From Acidobacteriota bacterium (lineage in GTDB: Bacteria; Acidobacteriota; Terriglobia; Bryobacterales; Bryobacteraceae), in contig VFZO01000002.1 of assembly GCA_016871155.1 (NCBI GenBank), positions 1 to 64,000 of the forward strand: DNA of 64,000 bases, read 5' to 3'. Position numbers and translations under genes: made by a program. Shown piece by piece: positions 1-8,364 of the stretch. Every line of letters starts with the position of its first letter. The stretch's first letter is position 1. The notes under the pieces are model-generated. The model saw only the letters and a program-made list of their open reading frames with translations. It was not told the DNA's origin and ran no database searches.

Positions 1-2
1 TC

Positions 3-89
3 GCGGGAATCAGCAAATCGGAGATTGCGCGGCGGCTTGGTATCGGTCGAACGTCGGTTCGGCGGTTGCTGGAGGAAAAGGAATCCTGA
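3..89 (+). CDS. C-terminal fragment of serine recombinase/resolvase (HTH region), truncated by window start
   Basis: Frame 3 reads AGISKSEIARRLGIGRTSVRRLLEEKES*, typical of a Hin/Tn3 resolvase C-terminal HTH; stop TGA at 87-89. Confidence 0.7.
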   Translation, partial: AGISKSEIARRLGIGRTSVRRLLEEKES

Positions 90-127
90 GCGGGGGCGGC
101 TTACGCAGGCTTGCCGAAAGGACACGT

Positions 128-1165
128 CTATTTTGGGGCCGCATCGCGGGCGGGCGCGGCCGCGATGACCATTCTGACCATGGCGTCTACATCGCGATAT
201 GGGACCGCGTCTTCCCGGGGAGGATCGTAGTGCACGCGGTGTACGATCACGAGATCCTTAGTAGGAATCACGGCAATCACATGGCCGTCCTGGCCCAAGG
301 CCTCATAACCCCAGTCCGTCACCCACCATAGGAACCCATATCCGATCGCGGGAATATTGGGGCGGTTGAGTGAATTCGAATAGGACGTCGTGCTGCGCGT
401 GACCCAACGAGCCGGAACAATCTGGCGGTCCCGCCAAAGACCCATTCGCAAGTACAGATATCCGAATCGCGCCATGTCACGGGCGCTCATCGAAAAGATG
501 TAGTTCAAATACTGGGACTCGCCGGCTAAAGTCGAACCCTCCGCCCCGGCGAATCTCCCATCACCTGCTACATAGTCTTCCATACCGACTGGCCGCGCGA
601 TACGTTCAGCAAAATCATCGAAAATCTTCTTGCCGGTCAGCTTCTCAAAGATAGCGCCCAGAACGTTAAAGTCCCAGTTATTGTAGTAGTAGAAGCTGCC
701 GGGTGGTTGGCTACCCCGCGCGGGCCGGCCGGCTCGCATCACCGCGGTTTCCCGCGCGGCCATATGATAGACGCCAGAACGGGCGCGCAGCAGATCGAGG
801 ATCGTCGCCTGTTTCTCTTCTGTTGTCAGGGCTGGCGGCCTGTCGTCCAGGCCCAGATCGTCGAGCGTCTTGCCGAGGTCAATTCGCCCTTCCGCAACGT
901 GAATCCCGTAGAGCGCACTCAACAAGCTCTTGCGAATCGACCGCACTTCGATCTTCCTGGCCACATCCCCCCACTGATCTACGACGCGCCCGTCCTGCAC
1001 GATCATCATGGCCGCGGTCTTCCTGGTACTGGCGAAATTCCTGGCTGCTTCGAGCATCGGCACCGACCATCCGGCCCGGTTGTGCATTTCCCATTGGGCT
1101 CCCGGGTAGTCCGCCGCCAGGATAACCGTGCTGCAAATCCAACTCACCAAGCCCAATCTCTTCAT
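128..1165 (-). CDS. Serine hydrolase, beta-lactamase class C/EstB-like
   Basis: ORF with SIRKSL (SxxK) motif, signal-like N-terminus from MKRLGLVSW; start chosen at internal ATG. Confidence 0.8.
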   Translation of the reverse strand: MKRLGLVSWICSTVILAADYPGAQWEMHNRAGWSVPMLEAARNFASTRKTAAMMIVQDGRVVDQWGDVARKIEVRSIRKSLLSALYGIHVAEGRIDLGKTLDDLGLDDRPPALTTEEKQATILDLLRARSGVYHMAARETAVMRAGRPARGSQPPGSFYYYNNWDFNVLGAIFEKLTGKKIFDDFAERIARPVGMEDYVAGDGRFAGAEGSTLAGESQYLNYIFSMSARDMARFGYLYLRMGLWRDRQIVPARWVTRSTTSYSNSLNRPNIPAIGYGFLWWVTDWGYEALGQDGHVIAVIPTKDLVIVHRVHYDPPREDAVPYRDVDAMVRMVIAAAPARDAAPK

Positions 1166-1317
1166 CGAAGCCTCCATGCCTTGGTGGTTCATCGATGACT
1201 CCAAGGTCCGTCGTAGTCTACCATCACCTCAAAGCTCTCGAATCGAGGTAGGCACTGCCATCCGAAAATTGACCTTGCTGGCTCGAAACTCTCGTGCAAC
1301 GCCACAGGGAGTCGCGA

Positions 1318-1578
1318 TCATGGGATCGGGGAGCCGAAGGGCTTCATGCCCTTTTCCAGAACGGTCTTTGGGAACTGATCGGTGCCACACAAAATGAAGG
1401 AGCCAAAATCCCGGTACCAGTTTCCGGCGGGTGCCACCGGGCCGGTCTTGACCCACTCTCGAAGAGCGAGCAGATCTGCGATCGACACGCGGCGCTCATC
1501 CACTCGCTGGAGAAGATGCTGCCAAACTGGCCGTGGCAGGTTAGCGAATTGAATCTTCGGCAAAGGCTTCCGTCCCAA
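1318..1578 (-). CDS. Small hypothetical protein, possible partner of the RHH gene (TA-like)
   Basis: 86 aa, NWYRDFGSFILCGTDQFPKTVL motif; TTG start inside the 3' end of the RHH ORF (38 bp overlap). Confidence 0.5.
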   Translation of the reverse strand: MGRKPLPKIQFANLPRPVWQHLLQRVDERRVSIADLLALREWVKTGPVAPAGNWYRDFGSFILCGTDQFPKTVLEKGMKPFGSPIP

Positions 1579-1840
1579 AGATCGCGCGGATTAGATCCTT
1601 GCCAGCTTCGTTCTTGAGAGCCGGATCGTTCTCGGAGAGGAACCGGTTGAAGCTGGCCTTGAGTTGTTCCTTCGCCTCGGACTCGGCACGCACTCCGCGT
1701 TCGGCCAGGGCGACGAGGGCGCGGCTCATGGTCAGGTGCTGTTCCTTAGCCGTGCGCCGAACCGCGTCGACGAGAGTTGCCGGGATCGTCACGCTCTGTC
1801 GAACAGATCTTGCCGAAGCCGTCTTGCGTTGGGTTGCCAT
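1541..1840 (-). CDS. Ribbon-helix-helix type regulator/antitoxin-like protein
   Basis: 99 aa; SVRQSVTIPATLVDAVRRTAKEQHLTMSRALVALAERG fits the RHH fold pattern. Confidence 0.65.
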   Translation of the reverse strand: MATQRKTASARSVRQSVTIPATLVDAVRRTAKEQHLTMSRALVALAERGVRAESEAKEQLKASFNRFLSENDPALKNEAGKDLIRAIFGTEAFAEDSIR

Positions 1841-1857
1841 ATCCTCAGGTTAGCGCA

Positions 1858-1874
1858 TGCACCAGCGTGGTGCA
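1858..1874. promoter_or_regulatory. Palindrome upstream of RHH gene, candidate autoregulatory operator
   Basis: TGCACCA-GCG-TGGTGCA perfect 7-bp inverted repeat, 18 bp upstream of the RHH start. Confidence 0.45.
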
Positions 1875-2053
1875 CATAGAACCCGAAAGACGCCATAGCG
1901 TTTAGCTACAGCCGCTGCTTCCGGATCGTCGGCCACTCGGAATCCAATTCACCTGCGAACCCGAACGTGCGCGTGCCGGTTTTTGAGCAGCCTCCCGGCC
2001 ACAAAGATGTTCCGGTTTGCCCCCTCTGATTTCCGATCCCTCTCGGCGTGGAT

Positions 2054-2230
2054 CTAGTGCCGGCGCCCGGCCAGCATGTCCTTCGGGCAGCGATAGAAGA
2101 CCGCCGGATGCAAGCTAAGTTTGTCGCACAGTTTCCAGGCAGGCTCGTGCTCCAGCAACTGCCGCCTCGGGACGGCGAGCTTCTCATTGGGCGCGTGGCG
2201 CCGAGGTGGCTCTTTCACGCGCTCTTTGCT
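2054..2230 (-). pseudogene. Decayed transposase orfA-type remnant (IS3/IS911-like)
   Basis: Minus-strand frame reads SKERVKEPPRRHAPNEKLAVPRRQLLEHEPAWKLCDKLSLHPAVFYRCPKDMLAGRRH*; resembles 'LCDELGLHPTVFYRWQK'; no start codon, in-frame TAA just upstream. Confidence 0.55.
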
Positions 2231-2478
2231 TTTGCGTTAAAGGGAGCGCGCCGTCTCCATTTCCAACTGAACCGGAACACCGCTCCGGCCCATCCAAGTT
2301 GGGGGACTAGTCAGTGGTTTCCTAGACGGCCAACTGGGCGGGCAATGGTTGTGACGTGAATTGTGACGCAACTATCGGATTCGAAATCCATTGTCCGGTT
2401 TCGTTACGGTTAGCCACCTCCACCGATTCGCGCATACAATCGAACACAGTCGAATCTGACAGAAGGGCACGTCGCCAA

Positions 2479-2517
2479 TTGTAAGGCAGGCGCTCTAACC
2501 GGCTGAGCTAACCGCCC
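2479..2517 (-). pseudogene. Truncated tRNA-Val(TAC), 5' half only
   Basis: GGGCGGT-TA-GCTC-AGCCGGTTA-GAGC-G-CCTGC-CTTACAA then TTGGCGACG instead of GCAGG; 3' half absent. Confidence 0.7.
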
Positions 2518-2535
2518 GCACCAAATTTCATTCTT

Positions 2536-2934
2536 TCACGCCGCCGCGCACTTGGAGCAGTCCCCGTAGAGGGTCACTTCGTGGCCTGTGACGCGGAAGC
2601 CGCGCGGGGCCAAATCCTGCACGTGCGGCAGGCAGGCCATGAGTTCATACACTTTGCCGCAGCCGCGGCAGTGGAAGTGATGATGGTGCGCTTTGCCGGC
2701 CACCTCGTAGTGGGTGTTGGCGCCGGGGAGCTCGACGGGTGTTAGCCAGCCTTCCTCCAGCAGCATCTTGATGTTGCGATACACGGTGGCGATGCCGAGT
2801 CCGCTCTTCTCGTGTTGGGCCAGTTCCAGAACCTGGGGCGGGTCCAACGGCCGGTCCGCCTTCAGGAAGGCCGCGCGGATGGCGCGGCGCTGGCTTGTGT
2901 CGCGAGTCTGGGCAGCGTCTTCTTTGCCTGTCAT
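2536..2934 (-). CDS. Fur/Zur-family metal-dependent regulator
   Basis: GLGIATVYRNIKMLLEEGWL, HHHHFHCRGCGKVYEL, CSKC zinc motifs; start at MTGKEDAAQ. Confidence 0.85.
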   Translation of the reverse strand: MTGKEDAAQTRDTSQRRAIRAAFLKADRPLDPPQVLELAQHEKSGLGIATVYRNIKMLLEEGWLTPVELPGANTHYEVAGKAHHHHFHCRGCGKVYELMACLPHVQDLAPRGFRVTGHEVTLYGDCSKCAAA

Positions 2935-3281
2935 CAGACCAGCTCTAGCGCCCCATGATGATCGCAATGACCGTTGTGCGGATGGTGCAGGTGCCCGTCG
3001 ACGAGATAGTCGACGTGATCGCCGTGCGGAACCGCCTCGTGCCCGCAGCCAGGGCCGTGCCGATGACCGGCGGCGTGACCGGCGCAGTTGTGGCCGCCCG
3101 GCGTGCATTCGACCGGATTGGCGGAGCTGACGCCGAGAACGTGTTCGTCGTAGTGATCCTCGTGCGGGCTGTGCAAGTGGCCGTCGTGCAGGTAGTCGAC
3201 GTGACCATCATGGAGAATGGCCGTGTGGCCGCAGCCGGGACCGTGTTGATGGTCGTGGGGCGTGTGGGGGGTGTGGGTCAT
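2934..3281 (-). CDS. His-rich putative metal-binding protein with internal duplication
   Basis: 115 aa, about 28 His; two copies of HGPGCGHxA..H.xHVDYLxDGHLHxPHxxH; stop overlaps start of fur-like gene (ATGA). Confidence 0.75.
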   Translation of the reverse strand: MTHTPHTPHDHQHGPGCGHTAILHDGHVDYLHDGHLHSPHEDHYDEHVLGVSSANPVECTPGGHNCAGHAAGHRHGPGCGHEAVPHGDHVDYLVDGHLHHPHNGHCDHHGALELV

Positions 3282-3284
3282 GAT

Positions 3285-3599
3285 TTAGATGGGTTCCTTT
3301 CGTTTGGTGGTAAGAGTTCTGGCGAGCGGACGGTGCTCACTGGCGTGGGCCAGTGCATTAAAGACAAGGTCGGCGACGTGCTGGTCGGCTAACCCATAGA
3401 GAATGTGTTTGCCATCGCGGCGGCGCGAGAGAAGGCCTTCAGCGCGAAGGACGCGCAGCCGCTGCGAGATGGTGGAGATTTCCTCGCTCTCGGATTCGGC
3501 GAGTTCGGTGACGCACGCTTCGCCTTGCGAGAGAAGCGCCATCAAACGGAGGCGCGACGGGTCGCCCAACGCCCGGAAGATGCGGGACGCGCGTTCCAT
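3285..3599 (-). CDS. ArsR/SmtB-family metal-sensing repressor
   Basis: ALGDPSRLRLMALLSQGEACVTEL...STISQRLRVLRAEGLLSRRRDGKHILYGL; ATG at MERASRIF chosen. Confidence 0.88.
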   Translation of the reverse strand: MERASRIFRALGDPSRLRLMALLSQGEACVTELAESESEEISTISQRLRVLRAEGLLSRRRDGKHILYGLADQHVADLVFNALAHASEHRPLARTLTTKRKEPI

Positions 3600-3684
3600 G
3601 GAGTGCTCGCTGACGGTAGGCGAGAGCTTCCGCGAGCGATGCTGTTTCGGCTCACAGGCTGGACCGGTGCGTTGCATTCGAATA

Positions 3685-3710
3685 AACACTTGAACAGTTG
3701 TTCAAGTGTT
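3685..3710. promoter_or_regulatory. ArsR/SmtB-type operator
   Basis: AACACTTGAACA-GT-TGTTCAAGTGTT perfect 12-2-12 inverted repeat containing TGAACANNTGTTCA, upstream of the ArsR gene. Confidence 0.8.
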
Positions 3711-3795
3711 AGGATAACGGATCGAGTACTAGAAGTCAAGGGTAGAGGGTCCGTGCTACGCTGAAAGGAAATTTACAAAGTTAGCAGAACACTGA

Positions 3796-4812
3796 ATGAA
3801 AAAGGCATTGATAACCGGGGTCACTGGACAGGACGGTTCCTACCTCGCTGAATTCCTTCTGCAAAAGGGATACGAAGTCCACGGAATTAAGCGGCGCTCC
3901 AGCAGCTTTAACACGGGCCGGGTCGACGGCATTTACACGGATCTTCACGAGCATAACAAGCGCTTTTTCTTGCACTTCGGCGATCTTTCCGACACCAGTA
4001 GCCTGTGGACACTGCTGTACGATATCCGGCCGGACGAAGTGTATAATCTGGCCGCGCAAAGCCACGTTCGCGTGAGTTTCGATATTCCGGAAAGCACGGG
4101 CGACATCACGGGGATGGGCGCGCTCCGGATTTTGGAAGGCTTGCGGAAGACGGGCGTGCAGGCGAGGTTCTATCAGGCTTCGTCGAGCGAGATGTTCGGC
4201 TCCACGCCGCCGCCGCAGTCCGAATCGACGCTGTTCCATCCGCGGAGCCCGTACGCGTGCGCCAAGCTATTCGCGCACACGATGACGGTCAACTACCGCG
4301 AGAGCTATAACATGTTCGCGGTGAGCGGGATCCTGTTCAACCACGAATCGCCCCGCCGCGGCGAGACGTTCGTGACGCGGAAGATTGCGCGCGCGGCTGC
4401 CCACATCAAAAATAACCTCCAAGAGAAGCTGTACCTGGGCAACATGGACGCCACCCGCGACTGGGGCTTCGCGAAAGAGTACGTGGAAGCGATGTGGATG
4501 ATGCTGCAGCACGACCGCGCGGACGACTTCGTGATCGGCACGGGCGAAACCTACAGCGTCCGGCAGTACGTGGAAGCGGCGTTTGGGCATTTAAACCTGG
4601 AATGGGAAAAGTACGTAGCGTACGATCCGCGTTACAACCGGCCGGCCGAGGTCGATGCGCTCCGGGCCGATCCATCGAAGGCGAATCGCGAGTTGGGCTG
4701 GCGTCATCAGACAGGTTTCCGCGAGTTGGTGAGGCTGATGGTGGACGCCGAGATGGACGCGATCGAAAAGCAGCGGGCTGGTGTTGTGGCTCTGAATTCG
4801 AGCAACGGGTAG
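3796..4812 (+). CDS. gmd: GDP-mannose 4,6-dehydratase
   Basis: [28 protein letters not shown]; full-length SDR. Confidence 0.93.
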   Translation: MKKALITGVTGQDGSYLAEFLLQKGYEVHGIKRRSSSFNTGRVDGIYTDLHEHNKRFFLHFGDLSDTSSLWTLLYDIRPDEVYNLAAQSHVRVSFDIPESTGDITGMGALRILEGLRKTGVQARFYQASSSEMFGSTPPPQSESTLFHPRSPYACAKLFAHTMTVNYRESYNMFAVSGILFNHESPRRGETFVTRKIARAAAHIKNNLQEKLYLGNMDATRDWGFAKEYVEAMWMMLQHDRADDFVIGTGETYSVRQYVEAAFGHLNLEWEKYVAYDPRYNRPAEVDALRADPSKANRELGWRHQTGFRELVRLMVDAEMDAIEKQRAGVVALNSSNG

Positions 4813-4830
4813 TCTCCAGGAGAGAAGCAC

Positions 4831-5775
4831 TTGGACCTTTCAAGCAAGCGGATTGTTGTGACCGGCGGCGGGGGGTTCCTCGGGTCCTTCGTTGTGGAAA
4901 GGCTGCGCGCCAAGGGGTGCCAGAACGTCTTTGTACCGCGCAGCAAAGAGTACGACCTGACGACGCACGACGGCGTTGCGCGTCTGTTCAAGGACGCAAA
5001 ACCGGAGGTGGTGTTCCACCTGGCGGCCGTGGTGGGAGGTATTGGAGCGAACCGTGAGAATCCTGGCTCGTTCTTTTACAAGAACGCCATTATGGGACTG
5101 CACATGGTGGAAGCGGCGCGGTTGCACGGAGCCGAGAAGACGATCGTCGCCGGATCTATTTGCTCCTATCCGAAGTTCGCACCCGTTCCGTTCCGGGAAG
5201 AGGAACTTTGGAACGGATACCCGGAAGAGACGAACGCGCCCTACGGCATCGCGAAGAAATCCTTGCTGGTGATGTGCCAAGCGTACCGGCAACAGTACGG
5301 TATGAACGCGATTTTTCTGATGCCGGTGAACCTCTATGGACCGCGGGATAACTTCGACCTGGAGGCTTCGCACGTCATTCCGGCTTTGATTCGCAAGGCG
5401 ATCGAGGCGCGCGACGCCGGGCGGACCGTGATGGAATGCTGGGGCGACGGTTCGCCGACGCGGGAGTTTTTGTTTGTCGAAGACGCCGCCGACGGCCTGA
5501 TTCGAGGCGCCGAGGGCTACGACGGCGGTGATCCAGTCAACCTGGGCAGTGGCAACGAGATCACGATCAAGGACCTGACCGAGACGATCGTCGATCTATC
5601 CGGCTTCAAGGGCTCGCTGTTTTGGGACACATCGAAGCCGAACGGCCAGCCGCGCCGGAAGCTGGACACAACCAAGGCGGAGGCGCTGTTTGGCTTCAAA
5701 GCAGGAACGGCGTTGCGGGACGGGCTGGCGAAGACGATCGCCTGGTACGAACGGAATCCGTCGAAGCTGTCGTGA
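4831..5775 (+). CDS. fcl: GDP-L-fucose synthase
   Basis: [32 protein letters not shown], adjacent to gmd. Confidence 0.92.
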   Translation: MDLSSKRIVVTGGGGFLGSFVVERLRAKGCQNVFVPRSKEYDLTTHDGVARLFKDAKPEVVFHLAAVVGGIGANRENPGSFFYKNAIMGLHMVEAARLHGAEKTIVAGSICSYPKFAPVPFREEELWNGYPEETNAPYGIAKKSLLVMCQAYRQQYGMNAIFLMPVNLYGPRDNFDLEASHVIPALIRKAIEARDAGRTVMECWGDGSPTREFLFVEDAADGLIRGAEGYDGGDPVNLGSGNEITIKDLTETIVDLSGFKGSLFWDTSKPNGQPRRKLDTTKAEALFGFKAGTALRDGLAKTIAWYERNPSKLS

Positions 5776-6083
5776 CGCCGGAAGAGGTCCAGGCGCTGCG
5801 GGCTCAGGCAAATCTGTTCGAGCAGGCGGCGCAGGAGCGCCTGCAGGTTCTCGAGCGTTCGGACGCTTTATTAAAGGCCGCGATCGCCGAAAACGAGGAG
5901 CTTCGAGCACAGTTGGCGGCGGCGCGGGCGGACGCAGGCCGTTGGAAAGAAGAGTCGCGCGGCGCGCGGGAGGTGGCTGAGCGCGAGAAGGCCGCGGCGG
6001 CGCGCGTCCTTGAACTGGAAAACGAAGGGTTGCTAGACTCGATACTTCGCCATTGGCGGCGCGGGCGCAACAGCCGCGCCTAG
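5772..6083 (+). CDS. Small coiled-coil protein
   Basis: GTG start overlaps fcl stop (GTGA); [33 protein letters not shown]..., heptad-rich, 103 aa. Confidence 0.65.
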   Translation: MTPEEVQALRAQANLFEQAAQERLQVLERSDALLKAAIAENEELRAQLAAARADAGRWKEESRGAREVAEREKAAAARVLELENEGLLDSILRHWRRGRNSRA

Positions 6084-6090
6084 TGAATCC

Positions 6091-8364
6091 ATGCGTATCG
6101 CGATCAATCTCCGCCAGTTCTTTCAGGGCAAGATCGGCGGCATGGAGAACTACGTTCGTAACGTAGCCGCCGGCCTTTCCGGTCATGCCCTGACGATCTG
6201 GGTTCACGAGTCGGAAACCGAAAACGTGCGGGCGTTCGCGCCGGCGGCGAGGATCGTAGGCGTCTCGCACGAGACCGGCTCCGCGGAGATCCGCCGGGCC
6301 GTGGTTCCGGGCGCATTCGACGTATTCTTCTGCCCGCTGCTGGTGCTGGAGCCGCTGGTTGTGGATATTCCGTGCGCGGTGATGATGCCGGACATCCAGC
6401 ACGAGATCCACCCGGAGTTCTTCGAACCAGGGATCCTGGAGTGGCGCCGTGCAAACTATGCGCCCACAGCGCGCAACGCCGACGCGCTGTTCACGCTGAG
6501 TCACCACGCGAAACAGACGATTGTGGACGCGTACCACGCCGATCCAGAGAAGATCCACGTGGTTCATTTGGACGCCGACGATCGATTTCGCGAACCGGCC
6601 AACAGCCCGCCCCCGGAGTTTCCGGAGCCCTATCTGTTCTTCCCGGCCAACTTCTGGCCGCACAAGAATCACGAGAATGTCCTTCGCGCGCTGGCGCTGA
6701 CCGAAGGCGTGCACCTGGTGTTGAGTGGCGCGCCCGACGGTTGGGAGCGGGTTCGATCCCTGGCCGCGGCGTTAGGCCTCACAGAGCGCGTTCATTACGC
6801 GGGCTACGTCGATCGAGCGCAGGTGCCGGGCCTGTACAGGCGTTCGGCGGCGCTGCTGTTCGCGACGCAGTTCGAAGGCTTCGGCATACCGATTCTGGAG
6901 GCGTTTCATTGCGGCACACCGGTAATCACGTCGGATCGCGGAAGCTGCGTGGAAGTGGCGGGAGACGCCGCGATCCTGGTCGACCCCTTCTCGCCGGAGA
7001 GCATTGCCGCGGGAATCCGGCGCATTTTGAACGAAGCGGGGCTACGGGAGGAATTGAACGCGAGAGCGGCGGCGCGGATTCCCGAGTTCTCCTGGGCCCG
7101 GGCAGTGGAGGGGACACAGGCCGTGCTCGAGAGGATCCGGCACGTCCGGAAGCAGCCGGCGCAGGTGGAGGAGTGGCCGCGCATCGGTATCGTCACGCCG
7201 GCGTTTCAGATGGCGCATTTCCTGGAGGAGACGATTCAGAGCGTGATCGGCCAGGGATATCCGCATTTGGACTACGTGGTCTGCGACGGCGGCTCCAGCG
7301 ACGGCACCGTGGAGATTCTGAAAAAGTACGAGGGCCGTTTGCGGTGGGTTTCCGAGTCCGACGGCGGGCAGGCCGCGGCGATCAACAAGGGCTGGCACAT
7401 GACCAGCGGCGACGTTTTTGCGTATCTGAACGCGGACGATACGTATTTGCCGGGCGCACTGGAGACAATCGCCAGGCACTTCCGGGCGTTGCCGAATCAT
7501 GGATTGATTTATGGCGAAGCGTACCACGTGGAAGTGAACGGAAAGCGGATCGACCGCTATCCGACGCGGAGTTTTCAGTTCGATGCGCTGGCCGAGCAGT
7601 GCTTTATCTGTCAGCCGGCGGCGTTTCTCTCGCGGGACGCGTTCGCGCAAGCGGGCATGATGAACGCGGGTTTGCGCTTTGCGCTGGACTATGATTTGTG
7701 GTTTCGCGTGGCGCGTGAGCACCGGGTGCACAAGGTGGACGAGTATCTCGCCACGTCACGAATGCATAGCGATAACAAGACGCTGGCCAACCGCCGGCTT
7801 GTGTATCAAGAGATTATCGCAGCGGTGAAAACGCACTACGGCTATGTACCCTACGAGTGGCTGCAGGGCTATGCGTGCTATCTGCTGGATCGAAAGGACC
7901 AGTTCTTCGACCGGTCCAAGCCGTCGCTCCTTTCGCATACGCTGGCACTGCTGTTGGGCGCGCGGCACAATCGCGGCCAGTTGCGGAGGTACGGGGGTGA
8001 GTGGGCGCGGGCGATGGGCATCAATACCCATTTCGAAGGGCGTTGGGACGACGGTTGGATCTCGAGGCAGTTCGTGGTGGACCTGCCGGTCGCAGAGGAC
8101 CAGGACACGCTGCGAATCGCCGGTAATCATGTGGCGCCGATCCGGGATTTGCGCTTGTCGGTCGACCTCAGCGGCCGGCGCATTGAGGAACGCGCGATCG
8201 GCACGGCCGGTCCCTTCGAATGGCGCCTCTCGATTCCGGACGACCTGCGCGGCCGGACGCTGCAAGTGGCGATCACATCGAATCGAACATGGCGTCCGGT
8301 CCGGGGCGGCGACTACCGGAGGCTCTCCTGCGTGATCTCCACGTTGGAGGCGTGCTCCTCGTGA
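6091..8364 (+). CDS. Bifunctional glycosyltransferase: GT4-like N-half fused to GT2 C-half plus C-terminal accessory domain
   Basis: N-half ...FEGFGIPILEAFHCGTPVITSDRGS...; C-half IVTPAFQMAHFLEETIQSVIGQGYPHLDYVVCDGGSSDGT...LNADDTY. Confidence 0.88.
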   Translation: MRIAINLRQFFQGKIGGMENYVRNVAAGLSGHALTIWVHESETENVRAFAPAARIVGVSHETGSAEIRRAVVPGAFDVFFCPLLVLEPLVVDIPCAVMMPDIQHEIHPEFFEPGILEWRRANYAPTARNADALFTLSHHAKQTIVDAYHADPEKIHVVHLDADDRFREPANSPPPEFPEPYLFFPANFWPHKNHENVLRALALTEGVHLVLSGAPDGWERVRSLAAALGLTERVHYAGYVDRAQVPGLYRRSAALLFATQFEGFGIPILEAFHCGTPVITSDRGSCVEVAGDAAILVDPFSPESIAAGIRRILNEAGLREELNARAAARIPEFSWARAVEGTQAVLERIRHVRKQPAQVEEWPRIGIVTPAFQMAHFLEETIQSVIGQGYPHLDYVVCDGGSSDGTVEILKKYEGRLRWVSESDGGQAAAINKGWHMTSGDVFAYLNADDTYLPGALETIARHFRALPNHGLIYGEAYHVEVNGKRIDRYPTRSFQFDALAEQCFICQPAAFLSRDAFAQAGMMNAGLRFALDYDLWFRVAREHRVHKVDEYLATSRMHSDNKTLANRRLVYQEIIAAVKTHYGYVPYEWLQGYACYLLDRKDQFFDRSKPSLLSHTLALLLGARHNRGQLRRYGGEWARAMGINTHFEGRWDDGWISRQFVVDLPVAEDQDTLRIAGNHVAPIRDLRLSVDLSGRRIEERAIGTAGPFEWRLSIPDDLRGRTLQVAITSNRTWRPVRGGDYRRLSCVISTLEACSS

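Noticed and set aside
5596-6714. 372-aa minus-strand ORF
   Set aside because: Shadow of fcl, the coiled-coil gene and the glycosyltransferase; no family motifs.
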